Origin: Planctomycetota bacterium
Lineage (GTDB): Bacteria; Planctomycetota; UBA8108; UBA1146
Direction of reading: 5' to 3'
DNA: 64,000 nt
Assembly: GCA_014240375.1 (NCBI GenBank)
Contig: JAAZXB010000008.1
Location: forward strand, 10,430-74,429
Position numbers and translations under genes: made by a program. This document shows, piece by piece, positions 53,435 to 62,151 of the stretch (position 1 is the stretch's first letter; every line of letters starts with the position of its first letter). The notes under the pieces were generated by a model that was not told the origin of the DNA, made no database searches, and saw only the letters and a program-made list of their open reading frames with translations.

Positions 53435-54034
53435 GTGGCTCGATCTGGATCGATCCGAATCTCCGGCGGCCACCTGCGCGGGCGTAAAATCGAAGTTCCT
53501 GCCGGTTCCATGGTCCGCCCGATGAGAACCAGAGTCAGAGAATCTCTCTTCAGCATCATCCAGCAACAGTTGTCCGGGGCTCGGGTACTCGATGTGTTTG
53601 CTGGTTCGGGCGCCCTCGGAATTGAAGCCGTCTCCCGTGGAGCTCGTCAGGCCATTCATGTCGAGAAGGACCGCGCCGTTCAGACGATGTTACGAAAAAA
53701 TCTCGAGACTCTAGGCATCCCTGCTCAGTGCAAGGTGCTGGAGATGGATGCCTACCGCCTGGCGGATCGCCCTCCGGTGGGTGGCGAATTCGAGGTGATC
53801 CTGCTCGACCCACCGTTCCCCGATTATTCCCGTCCCGGATCGCTCCCGTGGCAACTGGCCAGCGACCTGGCCGGGGGGGAATGGCTCGCAGCAGGAGGGA
53901 TTCTCGCCATCGAGCACCCCTCCCGCGAGCCCACGGCTACGCCGCCGCCAGGCCTGACAGAACGACAAAATCGTCGTTACGGCGACACCCGTCTGACCAT
54001 CTGGGAGAAGGACGAATCCGATCAGCCGTCGTAA
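53435..54034 (+). CDS. rsmD: 16S rRNA m2G966 methyltransferase RsmD
   Basis: 199 residues: RISGGHLRGRKIEVP and RPMRTRVRESLFSII at the N-terminus, SAM motif I VLDVFAGSGALGIEAVSRGA, and motif IV DPPFPDY. It methylates guanine 966 of 16S rRNA. GTG start. It runs into the convergent M42 peptidase gene, with an overlap of 13 bp at the 3' ends. Confidence 0.95.
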   Translation: MARSGSIRISGGHLRGRKIEVPAGSMVRPMRTRVRESLFSIIQQQLSGARVLDVFAGSGALGIEAVSRGARQAIHVEKDRAVQTMLRKNLETLGIPAQCKVLEMDAYRLADRPPVGGEFEVILLDPPFPDYSRPGSLPWQLASDLAGGEWLAAGGILAIEHPSREPTATPPPGLTERQNRRYGDTRLTIWEKDESDQPS

Positions 54035-55065
54035 CTGAGATCGATCTCGTGTGCCTTGTCGAGGAACCCCGTCAACAAGGCGACCGTCGCTTCCAGATCC
54101 CGAGCATCGATGGTCTCGACCACGGTATGGACGTAGCGACACGGAATCGACAGGGTGATCGCCGGCACCGCGCTGCCTCCACGCTGAATACCTCCGGCAT
54201 CGGTCCCACCCATCGTCAGGATTTCCATCTGGAACGGAATCTCCTTGTCACGGGCGATCTCTCTCATCGCCCTGACCATCTTCGGGTTGGAGATGCTCGA
54301 CGAGTCGTGAACCTTGATCGCAACTCCAGCACCGAGCGACGAGATCTTCTCGTGCTCACTGGCGCCTGGAGTATCGCAGGCCAGGGTGACATCGATGGCG
54401 ACTCCACAATCAGGTTCGATTCTATGGGAAGCGGTCATCGCTCCCCGTAGACCGATCTCCTCCTGGGTCGTGGCCACCGCATAGACGCTGACGTTCTCAT
54501 TGGAATAGCGTCGAACCGCTTCGATCATCGTGTAGATCGACACACGGTTATCGAGACTCTTGCCAGTACAACGGTCGCCACTGACCTGAAACTGTTGCTG
54601 CAGGGTGACCGGATCTCCGATCTCGATCCGAGCCCTGGCTTCCTCGCCCGACAGACTCACATCGACGAACAGTTCTGGCACCGTGGGCATCTTTTTGCGG
54701 TCTTCAGGAGTCATGATGTGAATCGGCTTCGAGCCGATCATTCCGGTGATCTCTTCACCACCGCTGGTGACGATGGTCACCCGCTTGGCGATGAGAGTCT
54801 TCGGATCGAATCCTCCCAGTGGGGAGAGGCGGATGAAGCCCTTGTCGTCGATGTGTTTGACGACAAATCCGATCTCATCCATGTGCCCGGCCAGCATCAC
54901 CTTGGGCGATCCCGGTTTACCCTCCTTGATGGCGATGCAGTTGCCGATGCCGTCGACCTCGATGCGATCGACATGATCCTGGATCTCTCTGCGGAAGATG
55001 GCACGAATTCGATCCTCGAATCCCGGTGCACCATACGCTTCACATAATTCCTTGAGCAGTTCCAT
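54022..55065 (-). CDS. M42-family metallopeptidase
   Basis: 347 residues: the first metal His in AGHMDEIGFVV, the bridging Asp in CTGKSLDNRVSIYTMIEA, the catalytic Glu in ATTQEEIGLRGA, and GGTDAGGI. Tetrahedral aminopeptidases or cellulase-like M42 enzymes of this kind trim peptides in the cytoplasm. The ATG is at 55065. Its 3' end overlaps rsmD on the opposite strand. Confidence 0.95.
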   Translation of the reverse strand: MELLKELCEAYGAPGFEDRIRAIFRREIQDHVDRIEVDGIGNCIAIKEGKPGSPKVMLAGHMDEIGFVVKHIDDKGFIRLSPLGGFDPKTLIAKRVTIVTSGGEEITGMIGSKPIHIMTPEDRKKMPTVPELFVDVSLSGEEARARIEIGDPVTLQQQFQVSGDRCTGKSLDNRVSIYTMIEAVRRYSNENVSVYAVATTQEEIGLRGAMTASHRIEPDCGVAIDVTLACDTPGASEHEKISSLGAGVAIKVHDSSSISNPKMVRAMREIARDKEIPFQMEILTMGGTDAGGIQRGGSAVPAITLSIPCRYVHTVVETIDARDLEATVALLTGFLDKAHEIDLSYDG

Positions 55066-55168
55066 ACAGGTGCCTCTCAGTCCACTTCCCTCGACGAGAA
55101 GTAGAGTTGTGGTGAGTCAACTCGAGGATGTCTCGAATCCTGATAGTCGCCGAGAAACAGGGGGCCCG

Positions 55169-55531
55169 TCAAGGGAAGGAACCGGGAGGTTCTCCATCGC
55201 TTCGAGAATCTTTCAGACGACTCAGATTGACCGATCCAGCCCTTTGCGGGGTTCCATCGGGCAACTCAACTCGCCAGCGCTCTGCCACCAGGTGGTACTG
55301 CCGAGAAAAGGGGTGGGGCCGCGGGTGGCGGAGGATCTGAAAGGTGATCGCATCGATCTGCCCGTCCCTCGATTCGATGTCGACGATGTCACAACGGCCA
55401 CGATGGGTCGGCTGAAGAGAGGTCCCCGCGAGACGCCCCGGAGAACTGAACAGGACCCCCAGTGCCCGGCTGGCCCTGCGCTGCAACAACCACGCCTGCC
55501 ACCACCGACCCGCAACTCGCCACAGGCTCAA
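55169..55531 (-). CDS. Small basic protein translationally coupled to rhomboid, unknown
   Basis: 120 residues starting at TTG 55531, whose last bases overlap the rhomboid stop (TTGA). This arrangement is typical of coupled genes and is the main support. The sequence is rich in Arg and Trp at its N-terminus (LWRVAGRWWQAWLLQRR) and has a beta-like middle (GRCDIVDIESRDGQIDAITFQIL and YHLVAERWRVELPDG), compatible with a small domain. No family recognised; codon use looks coding. Confidence 0.55.
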   Translation of the reverse strand: MSLWRVAGRWWQAWLLQRRASRALGVLFSSPGRLAGTSLQPTHRGRCDIVDIESRDGQIDAITFQILRHPRPHPFSRQYHLVAERWRVELPDGTPQRAGSVNLSRLKDSRSDGEPPGSFP

Positions 55532-56448
55532 GGGGATTCTCGCCTCTTCTGGCTGATCCGCTGGAGGTCATCTTTCTCTTCATCGGAGAGGGATTCGATC
55601 CCTTCGCGACTGACCTTGGTCAACAACTGATCGAGGCGATTCTCTTCCGCCAGATCGCGACTCCCCTGAGTAGGCTTCTGGGGGTAGTAATCCGCAGGGC
55701 TTCTCTGCCCGGAACTCGCCGATGGAGATTTTGCGGACGCAGATCTCGGGGTTGTGGATCTCGGAGTTGCAGATCTCGACCGACGACCCCCATCAAAAAG
55801 ATTCAAGTTGAAAACCCGAGGCAAAAACCACAGCACCAGGCCCGCGAACAGGATCCCGCCCAGGTGGGCTCCATGACCGACACCCGTCTCCAACCCCTTG
55901 AACTGGGCGAGCAACCCCTTCAGATCAAAGAAGGTCAGCACCGCGGCAATCAGCCACGCGGGAGCGGGCAGGATGCCCCAGATCAACACGACGGACCTGG
56001 GATGGTAGATGGCGAATGCCGTGCTCACTGCCAGCACTCCACCAGAAGCTCCGAGGCAGGGAACGTCACGAAGGTCAAATATTGACGGCAAACTGATCAT
56101 GCACAGCGATGAAAAGATCAACGACCCGATGTAGAAGAAAAGAAACCGTTTCTTTCCCCATCGTGCCTCCAGTACCGGAGCAAATGAGATGAACACCAGC
56201 ATGTTGATGAGGAAGTGCCAGAAATCGATATGAGAGAAGGTCGCAGTGAGTAGCGTCCAGATCTTACCGTGGGAGACCCCGTACCAGCTGACCGTGAACT
56301 GCTCCCACATGAAGCGTCTGGCTGCGAACTGCCAGGCGATGAAGACCAGAACATTGATGGCTACCATCAGATGCACAGCACTCAGCTGGCGGAGCCTGCT
56401 GCCGGTGCTGCCGGATCCCTGCATGTAGTCGCGATCGAAGATGCCCAA
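55528..56448 (-). CDS. Rhomboid family intramembrane serine protease
   Basis: 306 residues with six TM helices in the rhomboid core: the HxxxN-containing FSHIDFWHFLINM, the catalytic Ser in LGASGGVLAV, and the His partner in GHGAHLGGILFAG. The C-terminal 100 residues are a Ser/Arg/Pro-rich linker and a helical tail (ENRLDQLLTKVSREGIESL) seen in many bacterial rhomboids. It cleaves membrane-anchored proteins. It begins 13 bp after the selenoprotein stop on the same strand. Confidence 0.95.
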   Translation of the reverse strand: MGIFDRDYMQGSGSTGSRLRQLSAVHLMVAINVLVFIAWQFAARRFMWEQFTVSWYGVSHGKIWTLLTATFSHIDFWHFLINMLVFISFAPVLEARWGKKRFLFFYIGSLIFSSLCMISLPSIFDLRDVPCLGASGGVLAVSTAFAIYHPRSVVLIWGILPAPAWLIAAVLTFFDLKGLLAQFKGLETGVGHGAHLGGILFAGLVLWFLPRVFNLNLFDGGRRSRSATPRSTTPRSASAKSPSASSGQRSPADYYPQKPTQGSRDLAEENRLDQLLTKVSREGIESLSDEEKDDLQRISQKRRESP

Positions 56449-56461
56449 AACAGCCTTTCCT

Positions 56462-56809
56462 TCAGGAACCCAGCACTTCGGTGTATACGTCCTGGTGAAA
56501 ACCGACGATCAGGGTCTTTCCCACCTTCAAGGTCGGCGCACGTAAGTTCCCACTGGGGCCAACGATGCCCTTGGCGAGAACTGCATCGTCGGGAGCTTCC
56601 TTCTTCATGTCGTAATCGACAAACTTCTGTCCACGCGCCACCACAACACGATTCGCCGAACGTGCCAGTGAAATCGCCTCACCTTCATCGATTCGCAACT
56701 TCTTGGCGTCGACTAACTCCTTGAAGGAGGGGTCCTCACCCAGGAACTCCTGGGCCTTTCGACAAGAATTTCAGCCGCTTCGGTGATACCACCAGTCGAT
56801 CTTCTTCAT
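56462..56809 (-). CDS. ArsC/Spx-like selenoprotein with in-frame UGA (Sec13)
   Basis: 115 residues including selenocysteine at codon 13 (UGA at 56771-56773). Reading through the UGA gives Y-H-R-S-G-U-N-S-C-R-K-A, matching the Spx segment S-C-T-S-C-R-K-A with Sec in place of the first Cys of CxxC. The C-terminal half continues with the ArsC/Spx-type end APTLKVGKTLIVGF, where a basic residue and cis-Pro region shape the active site. The ATG at 56809 follows GAGAGGGGAT. A stem-loop (CCCAGG-AGTT-CCTGGG, 56739-56754) begins 16 nt after the UGA, the position of bacterial SECIS elements. Without the recoding, only the C-terminal 78 codons from TTG 56698 are seen. It is probably a thiol or selenol oxidoreductase. 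The sel genes are not in the window. A UGA mutation of a Cys codon is the alternative, less likely because the UGA sits exactly on the catalytic position. Confidence 0.85.
56739..56773 (-). promoter_or_regulatory. Putative bacterial SECIS element with Sec UGA
   Basis: UGA (56773-56771), 16 nt spacer, then stem CCCAGG / CCTGGG with loop AGTT (56754-56739, minus strand). In E. coli fdhF the SelB-binding apical loop lies about the same distance after the UGA. The loop here contains the GU pair expected for SelB recognition; the bulged U cannot be judged by eye. Confidence 0.7.
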
Positions 56810-56927
56810 CGTTTGATCCCCTCTGGTTCAATGGTCCTGACGCTGATTCGCCGACCACCTGCCGGCGCGAGAGTTTTCCTGTGTCCTTTTTACCCGACCC
56901 GGCCATGCCGCCCAAGGTGGACCGTCA

Positions 56928-57704
56928 TCAATCTGTGGCTTGCAACTGATCCACCACCGCCCGCAATCGGCGCACCCCATCGACCAGCCGCGGACCGGGT
57001 CTCCCGAGGTAGGCTTCCGGGATGCAATGGACCTGGTGCTTGCGAACCGCTGTCACCTGTTGCCAGCCCACACGATCGATCACCTTCTGTGGCTTGTACT
57101 GGGAAGCCTCGATGCCGCACCAGGAGATCACCACCGCATGTGGATCCTTCCGGGATGCATCTTCTGCAGAAACCTCCAGGCTATGAGCGGGCTGATCCAT
57201 CCATGGGTTGATCGCTCCCACCAGTTCCAGCATCTCGTTGATCCATGAATGACGGCCCGGAACGAAGACGGGGCGAGGCCACCACTCGATCAGGATCGGG
57301 ATCGGCGGCCGAGCTCTACGCTCGGCAGGCTGAAGTCCACGTTCCATCCAGCCACACAGTGCTTCTCCGCGAACTCGAACCTCGAGCAACTCGGCAATCT
57401 CGCGCACATCTCGGAAGACATCGGCCAATGATCTCGGATCGGGAGCCACATATGGAAGCCCACGCTGCTGCAGTTGCTCCACCACCTTTTCGTGGCCGGG
57501 AACCGTCAGCGATGCCAACACGATGTCGGGTTCAGTGTTGGCCACCGCATCGACATCGATGGTGAGATCGGGTCCTACCCGCTCGACTCGTTGACAGATC
57601 GCCAGTGGATGATCGGAGTGATCATCGATGGCCACCAGTTGGTCGGCCAGCCCGAGGGCGCAGACGATCTCGGTGTTAGAGCAGGTCAGGGATACGATTC
57701 GCAT
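56928..57704 (-). CDS. BtuF-like substrate-binding protein without signal peptide
   Basis: 258 residues of the cobalamin/iron-siderophore periplasmic-binding family (BtuF-type): RIVSLTCSNTEIVCALGLADQLVAIDDHSDHP, then VERVGPDLTIDVDAVANTEPDIVLAS and a C-terminal GRPGPRLVDGVRRL. There is no signal peptide or lipobox at the ATG 57704, nor in the upstream in-frame extension, so it looks cytoplasmic. No BtuC/D partners are near. The start has no clear SD. Upstream it is 31 bp from the kinase gene on the same strand. Confidence 0.85.
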   Translation of the reverse strand: MRIVSLTCSNTEIVCALGLADQLVAIDDHSDHPLAICQRVERVGPDLTIDVDAVANTEPDIVLASLTVPGHEKVVEQLQQRGLPYVAPDPRSLADVFRDVREIAELLEVRVRGEALCGWMERGLQPAERRARPPIPILIEWWPRPVFVPGRHSWINEMLELVGAINPWMDQPAHSLEVSAEDASRKDPHAVVISWCGIEASQYKPQKVIDRVGWQQVTAVRKHQVHCIPEAYLGRPGPRLVDGVRRLRAVVDQLQATD

Positions 57705-57735
57705 GGGGTGAGAATAACCGCCAGCGTGAATCGAG

Positions 57736-60700
57736 TCAGGTGCGTGCAGGGCTCCCCTGGCTTTTTGGCAGCAATAGCCCCAGCAACCCGGCATGAGCCT
57801 CCAGCAGGGTCTTGCCCGAGGCGCTGGTCACCGCAGAGGCATCCGGATCTGCCAGGTAAGCGATAGCCCGTACCGATCCTTCCGATCGCAATGGAATCAC
57901 TGCCAGGCTCTGGATGCCAGAAGAGTACAGTTCCTCCATCGCCTGAACCCTCGGTTCATCGACGATCCTGGCGGCAAGAATCGACTTACCGCTCTCCCAG
58001 ACATCCTCGACTGCAGCGAGGGCAAGTCGCTCGTGGTGCCCCTTGAGTGGGGCCCCAGCCGCATCCGCGGCACAGATCACCCGTACTTCATCCCCTCGAC
58101 GAACCAGGATCCAACCCTGACTGGAACCGGTTGACCGGACCAAACAGGCGAGAGCCTTCGGGATCAAGACTCGTGGTAACGCCACTGTTGCGGCCTCCGT
58201 CAGTATCGAGGCCACCCGTAACATCTCCTCTGAATGAGTATTGACCTGGGGATCCACGGTGGCGGCACCATTGTCGACAGGATTTGCCGCTGTGGCGGTC
58301 TCCAGGGCTGGAATCTCGCGAGCCACACCTTCTCCGTCAGCGCCATCGCCGAGTTGATTGTGGGTCAGATAATGCTCTCTCAGTGGATGAGGCAATCTCT
58401 CAGCGAATGCCTGATGGAGTTCATCCGCTTCCGCATAACAGCGGCGAGACTCATCCAGATTCCGCAGTTCGATGTGGATCTCCGCCTGCTGGATCAACGC
58501 CTCGATACGCAGGTGACGATCACCCCAGGTCTGCCCGGTTCGCTCCGCCGAGATCAGCAACTCGAGAGACTCGGTCCGATCGGCTCCCGTGGCACGACGC
58601 CAGCGAGCCTGCAACAGTGCCGCTTTCCCCTCGAATCCAGGATGAGAGTTCTCGCCGAGGATGACCTGGATCCGCTCCAGTTCCTCCTCGACTCGATCGA
58701 TTTCTTTCACATCGAGGTGGAGTTCCGCCAACTCGACCAGGCACTCCAGCAATCCGATCCCGGTTCCTGCCCGAGCGTGCACACCCAGTGCTCGGAGCAG
58801 ATCTCCCTCGGCTCCGCCATGCTCTCGCTGGATCCTGCGGATCCGGCCGCGGGCAAGATGATTACGAACCCCGAGAAATCTCATCCGGTTTTTCTGACTG
58901 ATTTCGAGCGACGCTTCAATCTTCTTCAGTGAGGAGTCCAGGTCGCCGCAGATCAGGAACACGGATCCTTCTCGATGGAGAGAGATCGCCTGACCCGACA
59001 GATCGCCCAGTTCTTCGGCCATCGTGAGAGCTTGTTGTGCCAGTTCGAGAGCTTCCATCGGCTCCCCGGATACCAGATGGGTCTCCGACAATGCATTGAG
59101 CGAGTTCACCATTGCCGGGACATCGCCGAGGTCCTCACGGATTTCCAGGGCACGACGATGGAAGTCTTTCGCCTGGTCCATCTCATTTCGATACAGCGAA
59201 GCATTGCCGATGGAACTGAAGAAGATCGAATGGTCAGCGGTCCGCTCCGAATCTCCTGCAAGAGAGAGTCCTTCTCCGCTGATCTTCATCGCTCGGTCAT
59301 AATCTCCGATGCACACGTTCAACCAGGCCAATTGGCTGAGCACGCAGATCTGCTCTCGATCTTTTTCTTCACCTTCGAGACGAGAAACCACCTCTGAAGC
59401 TTCGCGAGCCAGCCGAAGTGCTCCAGGATAATCGCCGCGGATCTCCTCGATCTTGCCCAGCTTCCGTAACGCCCGGACTCGACATAGATCCAACTCCACC
59501 GACTGGTCTTCCTGCTCGATACGGGCTTCCTGAATGATCATCAGTGAGGACTGAGCGAGATCCAGTTCTCCAACCACGGTTGCGGCATCGCCGATTCGCT
59601 CATGGATGGCGAGCCAGTCGGAGATTCTTTCATCTTGGTTTTCGATCTGCAGCAACGCATCTCGGTAATGCTCTAGAGCCTTGGAGTGCGCGTGCATCTC
59701 CTTCATCGCATCCCCAGCAGCGAGCAGATGCTCCAGCGCTCGCTCCGGATGATCGGACAACTGGTAATGATGGGATAGTATTTCACGGACCGGGTCGAGG
59801 TCCTGCTGATGATGCTCCTCGATCGCATCCGCGAGCATTCCGTGTAACCGCCGCGATTCTGCAGGAGGAATGTCTCGACTGACGATCTCCCGCAATTTTG
59901 GCTGGAGAATCGAGTAGACCGGACGGCCACTGTCTAGACTTCTCCCGATCATCCCACGCGCTTCCAGTTCCCGGATCTGCTGGCGAAGCTCACTCCCTAG
60001 CCCATCGATCGACTCGATCAGACCGAGTGATACCGGACGGCAATGCAAGGCCAGCAATCGGAGGATGCTTCTCGACTCCTCTCCGATCACCTTCACCCGA
60101 CGATTCAGGACCTGATGAATACCTGCGGGGAGTTCGACCCTGGCGAGGTCTCCCCCACCCCGGATGATCCAGGCATCACCCTGTCGCTGGATGATTCCCT
60201 CCTCCTGCAAGACCTTGAGCATCTCGACGATGAAGAGCGGATTTCCCCCGGTCCGCTCCTCCAGTCGATCCAGAAATGTCGAAGGAATCTCATCCGCTTG
60301 CAGGACGTGATGGATCAACTCTGTGATCTGAGTCCTGCCAAATCTCTTCAACTTCAGTTCACTCATCGATGAAGAGGCACTGACCATCTCCAGGAATTCT
60401 TCCGTGGCGGCCGATCGTTTCTCGTCATCACGAATCGTCGCGATGATGAGGATTCTTGCCTGGCTTCCTTCTTTCTGCAACTTCTGCTGGAGACGTGAGA
60501 GCAGGGCGATGCTCGGATCATCCGCCCAGTGAAGATTGTTGAGGACCAACACACAGGGCTTTATGGCGGAGGACTCCTCGAGAAAAGAAGCGATTTGATC
60601 CATGAATCGCACTCGCTCACGATCGGGGCGATCACCAGCATCTCCCAGCGAGGGCACCTGGGCATCTCTCAGCCTCGGACATATTTTTCTCAGTGAGTCC

Positions 60701-61959
60701 TCGTACTTGCAGAAGATCTCTGACTCGAACCCGATCGAGATCGCCTGCTGCTCGATGATCGATCGAAATGGGTGGTAGGCATCCTGGACCGATTCGTGAC
60801 AGTTCCCGCAGAATAGTGGGACCTCTCGTAATTTCAGCAGATGACCGAACTCGTCGATGAGCCTCGATTTTCCGATTCCGATCTCACCCGAGATCATCAC
60901 CAGTGGCCTCTCCAGGTTGACGGGGTGCTCTTTGCCCCCATCGCGCAGCGAGATTCCGAGGTTGCGCTCGGCACTCTCACGGAGGTGCTCCAGTTCGAGA
61001 CGCCGCCCGACCAGGCGGTTACTGTGGAGATAGGACAACTGGGTCTCAGCAGTTTCCACCTGCCAGTGGCGACCGGCTCCCGCACTGAGTGCGTGAATGA
61101 TCTCACGGGCACTGGAAAAGCGATTCTCGGGATCCTTCTCGAGCAATCGGATCAAGATCTCGATGATGTACTCCGATTCGCCCTTCAGATCCGCACGCAT
61201 CTGCTCGCGCCAGTTCCCCCCAGCTCGACCCTGAGAGGATCCATCGGCGGAAACAAAGGGGAGGCGTCCAGTCAAGATCTGATGAAGGGTGACCCCAAAG
61301 GAGTAAAGGTCCGCACGGCGATCGGGAGTGCCACCTTCAATGATCTCCGGAGCGACATAATGGAGAGTACCCTTGATGGCGAAATCAAAAGTACCGGTGA
61401 TTTTTTCGGCAAGACCAAAGTCAATCAGTTTCACTCGAGGGGGGCCGAGACAACGATCGGTAGAAGCCGGATGATCCTCGACCTGAACCACCTTCGAAGT
61501 GTCCACTTCACCGATCTCTCTCGACCGAGTGACCAGGATATTGTCCGGTTTGATGTCAAAGTGGACATAGCCTTGAACATGGATGTACTCCAACGCTCGG
61601 CAGATCTGCACGACCACATCGAGAAACTCCTGCTCCTCGAAGGCGGTGCACGCTCCCAGCAAATCATCTCCACGGATGAACTCACTGACGATGAACCAGT
61701 CATGGCTATCGGTGATGCGACCGAAGTCGTGAACGCGAGCCAGGTTTGGATGACGAAGCCGGGTCAATGCCTCGTACTCGACCTTTGACCACTCCTCGGA
61801 ATCTTCCAGGTGGTCAGAACGCAACACCTTGAGGGCAACCTTGCGACGGACCTGGAGAATGTCCTCACAGAGGAAGACGGTACCCATCGCCCCGGCACCC
61901 AGTTGACGGATGACCCGGTACCTGCCGTTGATACATTCACCCGCGGTGAAAGAACCCAT
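57736..61959 (-). CDS. Ser/Thr kinase, ATPase, TPR and GAF multidomain protein
   Basis: About 1407 residues. Kinase domain 12-285: glycine loop GAGAMG (21-26), ATP Lys44, HFD (133-135) with Asn140, and DFG (180-182); the HFD in place of HRD marks a non-RD kinase, usually not controlled by activation-loop phosphorylation. Then a STAND/AAA-type ATPase with Walker A GEIGIGKSR (358-366) and Walker B-like PCVLVLNNLHWADD, a long TPR region (roughly 700-1190), and a C-terminal GAF domain (about 1220-1390). It is a signal-integrating kinase; ligand and target are unknown. ATG 61959 is chosen to begin at the kinase fold; the 14-residue upstream extension has a weak SD. Confidence 0.9.
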   Translation of the reverse strand: MGSFTAGECINGRYRVIRQLGAGAMGTVFLCEDILQVRRKVALKVLRSDHLEDSEEWSKVEYEALTRLRHPNLARVHDFGRITDSHDWFIVSEFIRGDDLLGACTAFEEQEFLDVVVQICRALEYIHVQGYVHFDIKPDNILVTRSREIGEVDTSKVVQVEDHPASTDRCLGPPRVKLIDFGLAEKITGTFDFAIKGTLHYVAPEIIEGGTPDRRADLYSFGVTLHQILTGRLPFVSADGSSQGRAGGNWREQMRADLKGESEYIIEILIRLLEKDPENRFSSAREIIHALSAGAGRHWQVETAETQLSYLHSNRLVGRRLELEHLRESAERNLGISLRDGGKEHPVNLERPLVMISGEIGIGKSRLIDEFGHLLKLREVPLFCGNCHESVQDAYHPFRSIIEQQAISIGFESEIFCKYEDSLRKICPRLRDAQVPSLGDAGDRPDRERVRFMDQIASFLEESSAIKPCVLVLNNLHWADDPSIALLSRLQQKLQKEGSQARILIIATIRDDEKRSAATEEFLEMVSASSSMSELKLKRFGRTQITELIHHVLQADEIPSTFLDRLEERTGGNPLFIVEMLKVLQEEGIIQRQGDAWIIRGGGDLARVELPAGIHQVLNRRVKVIGEESRSILRLLALHCRPVSLGLIESIDGLGSELRQQIRELEARGMIGRSLDSGRPVYSILQPKLREIVSRDIPPAESRRLHGMLADAIEEHHQQDLDPVREILSHHYQLSDHPERALEHLLAAGDAMKEMHAHSKALEHYRDALLQIENQDERISDWLAIHERIGDAATVVGELDLAQSSLMIIQEARIEQEDQSVELDLCRVRALRKLGKIEEIRGDYPGALRLAREASEVVSRLEGEEKDREQICVLSQLAWLNVCIGDYDRAMKISGEGLSLAGDSERTADHSIFFSSIGNASLYRNEMDQAKDFHRRALEIREDLGDVPAMVNSLNALSETHLVSGEPMEALELAQQALTMAEELGDLSGQAISLHREGSVFLICGDLDSSLKKIEASLEISQKNRMRFLGVRNHLARGRIRRIQREHGGAEGDLLRALGVHARAGTGIGLLECLVELAELHLDVKEIDRVEEELERIQVILGENSHPGFEGKAALLQARWRRATGADRTESLELLISAERTGQTWGDRHLRIEALIQQAEIHIELRNLDESRRCYAEADELHQAFAERLPHPLREHYLTHNQLGDGADGEGVAREIPALETATAANPVDNGAATVDPQVNTHSEEMLRVASILTEAATVALPRVLIPKALACLVRSTGSSQGWILVRRGDEVRVICAADAAGAPLKGHHERLALAAVEDVWESGKSILAARIVDEPRVQAMEELYSSGIQSLAVIPLRSEGSVRAIAYLADPDASAVTSASGKTLLEAHAGLLGLLLPKSQGSPART

Positions 61960-62151
61960 GATGACCCCGGGAACGGGGCTCCAGGGCACCATCAGCGGCA
62001 CCTACCGTTCCTGATGAAGAATACGACGAAATCGCAGATCGGGCCGCCGCGATCCGCGGGGTCGACCGAGGGGGATCAGAGAGGGCATCTCGCCACTTCT
62101 CCGGATCGACCTGAAAACGCTTCCATGGGGCCATATGGGTCGGATGAGCCT

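Noticed and set aside
56462-56698. Stand-alone 78-residue protein starting at TTG 56698
   Set aside because: It lacks an SD and half the thioredoxin-like fold; the upstream continuation through UGA restores a complete active site, so the longer selenoprotein reading is preferred.
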